Of a DNA stretch of 28,551 nt, positions 24,787 to 28,551 are shown in pieces. The stretch is taken from assembly GCA_038215275.1 (NCBI GenBank), contig JBBQRA010000049.1, positions 1 through 28,551 of the forward strand. The letters run 5' to 3'. The position numbers were made by a program, and so were the translations under genes. The stretch comes from Ga0077553 sp038215275 (GTDB lineage: Bacteria; Acidobacteriota; Terriglobia; Bryobacterales; Bryobacteraceae). The notes below the pieces were generated by a model, which had not been told where the DNA came from, searched no databases, and worked only from the letters and a program-made list of their open reading frames with translations. How positions within the stretch are numbered: position 1 is the first letter of the stretch; each line of letters starts with the position of its first letter.

Positions 24787-25740
24787 TCAGGCTCCCACAG
24801 TGAGAGGCCGATTTATCTTAAACCACTCAATTGTTCTTTGTAACCCTGCCGCAAGCGAGGTCTGCGCTCGGAAGCCGAAATAATTGTCCGCGCGGGTCGT
24901 ATCGAGACCGCGCCGAGGCTGCCCATTCGGCTGTGTGGCGTCCCATACCAAGCGGCCTTCGAACCCGCAGAGCCGGGCAACAAGTTCCATCAAGTCCTTA
25001 ATGCTGATTTCGTAGCCGCTTCCCAGGTTCACCGGTTCGTCACCGTCGTAACGTTCCATGGCCGTGATCAACCCTTCCGCCGCGTCCTCCACATAGAGAA
25101 ACTCGCGGGTTGGCGAACCATCGCCCCAGCCTACCAGCTCCTCCACGCCGGCTTCCTTGGCCTCGAGAGCTTTCCGGATCAACGCCGGAATCACATGGGA
25201 GGACAGGAGATCAAAATTGTCCCGTGGCCCATAGAGGTTCACCGGCATGACGAAGATCGAGTTCAAACCGTACTGCTGCCGGTAAGCCTGACCCTGCACG
25301 AGCAGCGCCTTCTTGGCGATGCCGTAAGGGGCATTGGTCTCTTCCGGATAGCCGTTCCACAGGTCATCCTCTTTAAACGGCACGGGCGTGAACTTGGGAT
25401 AGGCGCAAATGGAACCCGCCACCAAGGTCTTTTCCACTTGATGCAGCCGCGCGGCTTCGATCAGCTGAATGCCCATAATGGCATTCTCATAGAAGAAGGA
25501 ACCCGGGTAAAGCCGGTTGGCGCCGATGCCGCCCACGACGGCGGCCAAATGGAACAGAACTTCCGGCTGGGCGTCGGCGAACATCTTCTCGATTCCGTCC
25601 ATCCGCGTGAGATCGTAGTCTCGCTTCCGCGGCACGAATACCGACTCGCATCCCCGACCTTTCAAGGCTTCGACGACGAACGAGCCGAGAAAGCCGCCGC
25701 CTCCGGTCACCACAATGCGCTTCTTCGTCAGGTCCAGCAT
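24787..25740 (-). CDS. fcl: GDP-L-fucose synthase
   Basis: 317 residues, normal length. Extended SDR with GGGGFLG (13-19) for NADP binding, HLAAVVGGIGAN, the catalytic Ser110 in AGSICAYPKF, and YGIAKK (Tyr139, Lys143). It matches the family pattern GS..YPKF.P.PF.E and TN.PYGIAK. The enzyme epimerises and reduces GDP-4-keto-6-deoxy-D-mannose to GDP-L-fucose. GGAG about 10 bases ahead of ATG 25740 sets the start. It follows gmd by 19 bases, giving the two-step GDP-mannose to GDP-fucose path in one transcript, and feeds the glycosyltransferases downstream. Confidence 0.92.
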   Translation of the reverse strand: MLDLTKKRIVVTGGGGFLGSFVVEALKGRGCESVFVPRKRDYDLTRMDGIEKMFADAQPEVLFHLAAVVGGIGANRLYPGSFFYENAIMGIQLIEAARLHQVEKTLVAGSICAYPKFTPVPFKEDDLWNGYPEETNAPYGIAKKALLVQGQAYRQQYGLNSIFVMPVNLYGPRDNFDLLSSHVIPALIRKALEAKEAGVEELVGWGDGSPTREFLYVEDAAEGLITAMERYDGDEPVNLGSGYEISIKDLMELVARLCGFEGRLVWDATQPNGQPRRGLDTTRADNYFGFRAQTSLAAGLQRTIEWFKINRPLTVGA

Positions 25741-25759
25741 TTAGCGTCGTCTCCGGGCA

Positions 25760-26782
25760 CTAACCGTGCAGGTTGTTGGTCGGGGTTACCCCGGACTGCC
25801 GCGCGGCAATGGCTTCCATTTCGGCATCCACCATCAGCTTCACTAGCTCCTTGAAGCCAGTCTGGTGCTCCCATCCCATCTTCTGGCGAGCCTTCGAAGG
25901 GTCGGCCAGCAGGGCGTCCACTTCGGCGGGACGCAAGTAACGGGGATCGAACTCGACGTACTTCTCCCATTCCAGGTTTACGTGGCCGAAGGATTCTTCA
26001 ACGAATTCGCGGACGGTGTGGGTCTCGCCTGTACCGATCACGAAGTCGTCCGGGGTCTCCTGCTGCAACATCAGCCACATGGCCTCGACGTATTCCTTGG
26101 CAAAGCCCCAGTCGCGCTTCGAATCCAGGTTGCCGAGGTACACCTTTTCCTGCAGATTGTTCTTGATGTGGGCCACGGCGCGGGCGATCTTCCGCGTGAC
26201 GAATGTCTCGCCGCGACGGGGGGATTCGTGATTAAAGAGAATGCCGCTCACCGCGAACATGTTGTAGCTTTCGCGGTAGTTGATGGTCAGCCAATGCGCG
26301 AACAGCTTGGCGCAAGCGTACGGGCTGCGGGGATGGAATACGGTGCCTTCGTGCTGCGGCGGATCCGCGGCGCCAAACATTTCGCTCGATGATGCCTGGT
26401 AGAACCGGCAGGTGTCGCCCAAACCGACCTGCTTGATACCCTCGAGCAGGCGCGCGGCGCCCATGCCCGTGATGTCGCCGGTGCTTTCCGGAATGTCGAA
26501 GCTCACCCGCACGTGGCTCTGCGCCGCCAGGTTGTAGACCTCGTCCGGCTTTACTTCATGCAGCAGTTTCCAAAGGCTACTCGTGTCCGAGAGGTCGCCG
26601 AAATGGAGGAAGAAGCGATTGCCGTGCTCATGCAGGTCCGTGTAGATGCTATCGACCCGTCCGGTATTGAAGCTGCTGGAGCGGCGCTTGATGCCGTGCA
26701 CCTCGTAGCCCTTGCGAAGGAGAAACTCCGCGAGGTAAGAACCGTCTTGTCCAGTTACACCGGTGATGAGAGCGCGTTTCAT
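25760..26782 (-). CDS. gmd: GDP-mannose 4,6-dehydratase
   Basis: 340 residues. It opens with ALITGVTGQDGSYLAEF (NADP loop), has the canonical HGIKRRSSSFNTGR segment, catalytic SSSEMFG (Ser132, Ser133, Glu134) and SPYACAK (Tyr155, Lys159), and LFNHESPRRGETFVTRKI. These are textbook GMD features. It is about 30 residues shorter than E. coli Gmd. ATG 26782 is chosen because homology begins there; an upstream in-frame start would add an unrelated leader. No Shine-Dalgarno sequence is visible. It is the first gene of the leftward fucose-glycan operon. On the minus strand a weak TGTCAA and TACTCT pair about 17 bases apart lies upstream. Confidence 0.94.
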   Translation of the reverse strand: MKRALITGVTGQDGSYLAEFLLRKGYEVHGIKRRSSSFNTGRVDSIYTDLHEHGNRFFLHFGDLSDTSSLWKLLHEVKPDEVYNLAAQSHVRVSFDIPESTGDITGMGAARLLEGIKQVGLGDTCRFYQASSSEMFGAADPPQHEGTVFHPRSPYACAKLFAHWLTINYRESYNMFAVSGILFNHESPRRGETFVTRKIARAVAHIKNNLQEKVYLGNLDSKRDWGFAKEYVEAMWLMLQQETPDDFVIGTGETHTVREFVEESFGHVNLEWEKYVEFDPRYLRPAEVDALLADPSKARQKMGWEHQTGFKELVKLMVDAEMEAIAARQSGVTPTNNLHG

Positions 26783-26834
26783 AAAGAAAGGAAATACGAA
26801 AAACTTTTTAAGAGTAACACAGCGCTGGTTGTGC

Positions 26835-26864
26835 TTGACATGAAGCCGCGGATAGCCGTACCAT
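26835..26864 (+). promoter_or_regulatory. Promoter of the ArsR/His-rich/Fur operon
   Basis: TTGACA (26835-26840) and TACCAT (26859-26864) are spaced by 18 bases. The expected transcription start near 26871 lies inside the inverted repeat at 26865-26890, so a bound repressor would cover it. Confidence 0.65.
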
Positions 26865-26890
26865 AACACTTGAACAGTTGCTCAAGTGTT
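26865..26890. promoter_or_regulatory. ArsR/SmtB-type operator
   Basis: Perfect 9-bp arms AACACTTGA and TCAAGTGTT enclose an 8-base spacer. The core TTGAACAGTTGCTCAAG contains the TGAACA/TCA spacing known from SmtB-family sites. It ends 2 bases before the repressor's ATG. Zinc released from the repressor would be expected to control it; this is inferred from the family. Confidence 0.75.
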
Positions 26891-26892
26891 CC

Positions 26893-27288
26893 ATGCCGAA
26901 ACTGATTGATCCAGCGTGCGCTCCGCAAGACCATCTCGCCCGCCAGCGGGTGGCGCTGGTGCGACCCGGGGCGATTGAGCGCGCCGCCGGCATCTTCCGG
27001 GCGATGGGCGATGGGCCTCGTCTGCGCCTACTGACTTTGCTCGGGCAAGGCGAAGCGTGTGTGACAGAGATAGCCACTGCCGAGGGCGAGGACCTGTCAA
27101 CTATCTCGCAGCGGCTGCGGGTTCTGCGGAACGAGGGTCTGGTTTCGCGACGTCGCAATGGCAAGCACATTCTGTATGGTTTGGCTGACCAGCACGTAGC
27201 CGACCTTGTCTTCAATGCTCTCGCTCATGCGAGCGAAGGCCGGGCCGACTTATCCCGGTTCCCTACTTTAATAACTAATAAGGAGTAA
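26893..27288 (+). CDS. ArsR/SmtB-family zinc-type repressor
   Basis: 131 residues. It is a winged-helix protein with LTLLGQGEACVTEIA, recognition region DLSTISQRLRVLRNEGLV, and wing SRRRNGKHILYGL. The C-terminal helix holds Asp99, His101, His112 and Glu115, in the same D-x-H-x10-H-x2-E spacing as the alpha-5 zinc site of SmtB. The ArsR arsenic motif ELCVCDL is not kept (one Cys only), so zinc or a similar divalent ion is the best guess. ATG 26893 is chosen because upstream codons lie in the operator. Its stop overlaps AAGGAG, the ribosome-binding site of the next gene. Confidence 0.9.
   Translation: MPKLIDPACAPQDHLARQRVALVRPGAIERAAGIFRAMGDGPRLRLLTLLGQGEACVTEIATAEGEDLSTISQRLRVLRNEGLVSRRRNGKHILYGLADQHVADLVFNALAHASEGRADLSRFPTLITNKE
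27280..27285 (+). promoter_or_regulatory. Ribosome-binding site of the His-rich gene, inside the ArsR coding end
   Basis: AAGGAG lies 9 bases before ATG 27295 and is read as the last codons of the repressor, so translation of the two genes is coupled. Confidence 0.75.
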
Positions 27289-27294
27289 ATATCA

Positions 27295-27642
27295 ATGTCA
27301 TCCTGCAACACCCACCCCGAACATACGCATCAGCATCAGGCTGGCTGCGGTCATACCGCCGTCCAACACGACGATCACGTCGATTACCTCCACGACGGTC
27401 ATCTGCACCACCTGCATGAGGGACATGTCGATGAGCACACCATCAGTCTGTCCCCTGCCAATCCCGCCGCCTGCACTCCGCAGCATGATTGCGGCGCCCA
27501 TGACAGCGGTCACGTCCACGGAAACGGTTGCGGACACGAAGCGGTGCCGCACGGCGATCACGTCGATTATCTGGTCGCCGGCCATTTGCACCATCCCCAT
27601 AGCGGCCACTGCGACGACCACGGTCCTTTGGCCACATTGTAA
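27295..27642 (+). CDS. His-rich small metal-binding protein with two internal repeats
   Basis: 115 residues, with 27 His and 6 Cys by my count. Two copies of a segment of about 33 residues are present: one with GCGHTAVQHDDHVDYL and HLHHLHEGH, the other with GCGHEAVPHGDHVDYL and HLHHPHSGH. They are visible in the DNA as well. No signal peptide and no membrane segment, so it is probably a cytoplasmic zinc or nickel chelator or store. It sits between an alpha-5-type ArsR repressor and a Fur-family regulator in one operon. Similar His-rich proteins are known beside metal regulators and are often misnamed in databases; I claim no enzymatic role. Confidence 0.85.
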   Translation: MSSCNTHPEHTHQHQAGCGHTAVQHDDHVDYLHDGHLHHLHEGHVDEHTISLSPANPAACTPQHDCGAHDSGHVHGNGCGHEAVPHGDHVDYLVAGHLHHPHSGHCDDHGPLATL

Positions 27643-27653
27643 GGCTCCGCCGA

Positions 27654-28049
27654 ATGCCCTCTCCCGATTCCGCTCCCAACCGCAACACCCGTCAGCGGCG
27701 CGCTATTCGCGATGCCTTCGTCACGGCTGACCGGCCCCTGAACCCGAATGAGGTGCTCGAACTGGCTACGGCCGGTCATGAAGGCATCGGGATCGCTACG
27801 GTATACCGCAACATCAAGGCCCTGGTGGAGGAAGGCTGGTTGACCACCGTGGAACTGCCTGGTGAATCGGCTCGCTACGAACTCGCCGGCAAGGCCCATC
27901 ACCACCATTTCCATTGCAAGGGCTGCGGCAAAGTCTACGAATTGACCGGGTGCCTAAGCGGCTTCAAGGCCATGGCGCCTCCCGGCTTCGAGGTCACTGG
28001 CCACGAGGTGTTGCTGTACGGCAGTTGCCAAAGCTGCACCACACGTTAA
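27654..28049 (+). CDS. Fur-family metal regulator (Zur-like)
   Basis: 131 residues. N-terminal winged helix with TRQRRAIRDAF and GIGIATVYRNIKALVEEGWL; dimerisation half with HHHHFHCKGCGKVYEL. Cys88, Cys91, Cys125 and Cys128 form the CxxC/CxxC structural zinc site; His82-85 and His87 provide candidates for the regulatory site. It would act as a dimer on DNA, probably sensing zinc given its neighbours, although Fur, PerR and Mur cannot be excluded from sequence alone. The start is 11 bases after the stop of the His-rich gene, so it is on the same transcript. Confidence 0.88.
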   Translation: MPSPDSAPNRNTRQRRAIRDAFVTADRPLNPNEVLELATAGHEGIGIATVYRNIKALVEEGWLTTVELPGESARYELAGKAHHHHFHCKGCGKVYELTGCLSGFKAMAPPGFEVTGHEVLLYGSCQSCTTR

Positions 28050-28102
28050 CGTTTATTAATCAAGCTTCAAAAAAGAGGCATCCCACGGAGGGAAGGCGTG
28101 CG

Positions 28103-28291
28103 TATTCGAACTATCTCGCCGTTCCAGCAAATACCGGTCTGATGGCTCGTGTTACCCCTGCCGGCACTCGCACGATCGCCATTCAGAGCGGCCGCCTTTC
28201 CTTGCCGATGGGCGCCGCGGCAACAGTAATCGCCATCGACGCCACCGGCGGCGGCACCCCGTTCGACTTCCTCGTCGTCCAGGACCGCTAA
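28103..28291 (+). pseudogene. Orphan C-terminal fragment of a secreted-type protein
   Basis: An open frame reads YLAVPANTGL, ARVTPAGTRTIAIQSG, ATVIAIDATGGGTPFDFLV and VQDR-stop. It looks like the C-terminal beta strands of a DUF4397-type domain, but there is no signal peptide or N-terminal part. Conserved-looking sequence begins before the first ATG (28142), so this appears to be a truncated gene tail. The family assignment is tentative. The fragment ends 3 bases before the msrA stop on the other strand. Confidence 0.45.
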
Positions 28292-28294
28292 TAC

Positions 28295-28551
28295 TTATTT
28301 CTTAATCAGGTCTGGAAACTCCTTCTTCAGCTTTGCGACTTTAGGAGTGGAATTCACCACCACGTACGGATGGTTCGGGTTGCGCTTCACGAAGTCCTGG
28401 TGATAATCCTCAGCCGGAAAGAAAGCCTTCAATTGCGCAAGTTCGGTGACGATCTTGCCGTTGAAGGCTTTCGCCTGTTCCAACTGCGCTACATACGCCG
28501 TCGCCACTCGCTTCTCCTCATCGTTCGCGTAGAAGATGGCCGAACGATACT
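28295..28551 (-). CDS. msrA: Peptide methionine sulfoxide reductase MsrA (3' end; start outside window)
   Basis: The visible C-terminal part (about 84 residues) reads YRSAIFYAN at the window edge, then FFPAEDYHQDF, NPNHPYV and ends in EFPDLIKK. These are standard MsrA landmarks; the catalytic Cys in the N-terminal GCFWG motif lies beyond 28551. The enzyme repairs methionine-S-sulfoxide in proteins using thioredoxin, so it is a client of the TrxB/thioredoxin system. It converges on the orphan gene tail. Confidence 0.93.
   Translation of the reverse strand, partial: YRSAIFYANDEEKRVATAYVAQLEQAKAFNGKIVTELAQLKAFFPAEDYHQDFVKRNPNHPYVVVNSTPKVAKLKKEFPDLIKK

Noticed and set aside
26783..26869. 29-residue N-terminal extension of gmd
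   Set aside because: Homology starts at ATG 26782 and the extension lies within the divergent regulatory region.

Overview
This is a GC-rich window from a Gram-negative bacterium, most likely an acidobacterium of the Solibacter/Bryobacter kind. Three things point there: a secreted protein ending in the C-terminal domain described from Solibacter (15998-17680), a PEP-CTERM protein (10264-10983), and lpxB, which implies an LPS-type outer membrane. I saw no rRNA, tRNA, CRISPR array, insertion sequence or phage gene. Nothing in the window is longer than about 230 bases without a gene.

Layout. 1-585 is the 3' end of a sugar-acid dehydratase of the enolase superfamily. It converges on a membrane protein (686-2413) that is divergent from a TetR regulator and an alpha/beta hydrolase (2425-3878). 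A small cytochrome c (3980-4390) converges on a Tat-exported enolase-superfamily protein (4380-5600). 5828-7812 is a two-gene unit, GT2 glycosyltransferase then GMD-like dehydratase. feoA-feoB (7911-10084) encodes ferrous iron uptake. Then come the PEP-CTERM protein, trxB (11057-11980), and the leftward pair lpxB and a catalytically dead M1-type metallopeptidase with TPRs (11977-15092). A conserved hypothetical and the Solibacter-type secreted protein follow. 17684-26782 is a large leftward surface-glycan operon: gmd, fcl (GDP-fucose synthesis), a 1189-residue pyruvyltransferase-like/GT9/coiled-coil protein, a GT4-GT2 fusion, and a GT2 enzyme. Divergent from it, 26893-28049 is a compact metal-homeostasis operon: SmtB-type ArsR repressor, a His-rich protein, and a Fur/Zur-family regulator. 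The window ends with an orphan gene tail and the 3' end of msrA.

How they work together. gmd and fcl would turn GDP-mannose into GDP-L-fucose, and the three glycan proteins behind them would build it into a surface polysaccharide or glycoprotein glycan. The GT2 plus GMD-like pair at 5.8-7.8 kb is a paralogous satellite of this system. The zinc operon has a complete alpha-5 zinc site in its repressor, a 9-bp-arm operator over the predicted transcription start, and a protein that is almost one quarter histidine.

The least expected signals are (i) decayed tandem duplications of gene 3' ends in two intergenic spaces, with a third orphan gene tail near the right edge; (ii) the multi-module glycan proteins, one carrying a 3 x 168-bp coiled-coil repeat and two sharing what looks like a C-terminal beta domain; (iii) the zinc-ligand-less M1 homologue beside lpxB; (iv) the repressor/His-rich/Fur operon; and (v) operator palindromes that cover start codons or fill a promoter spacer.
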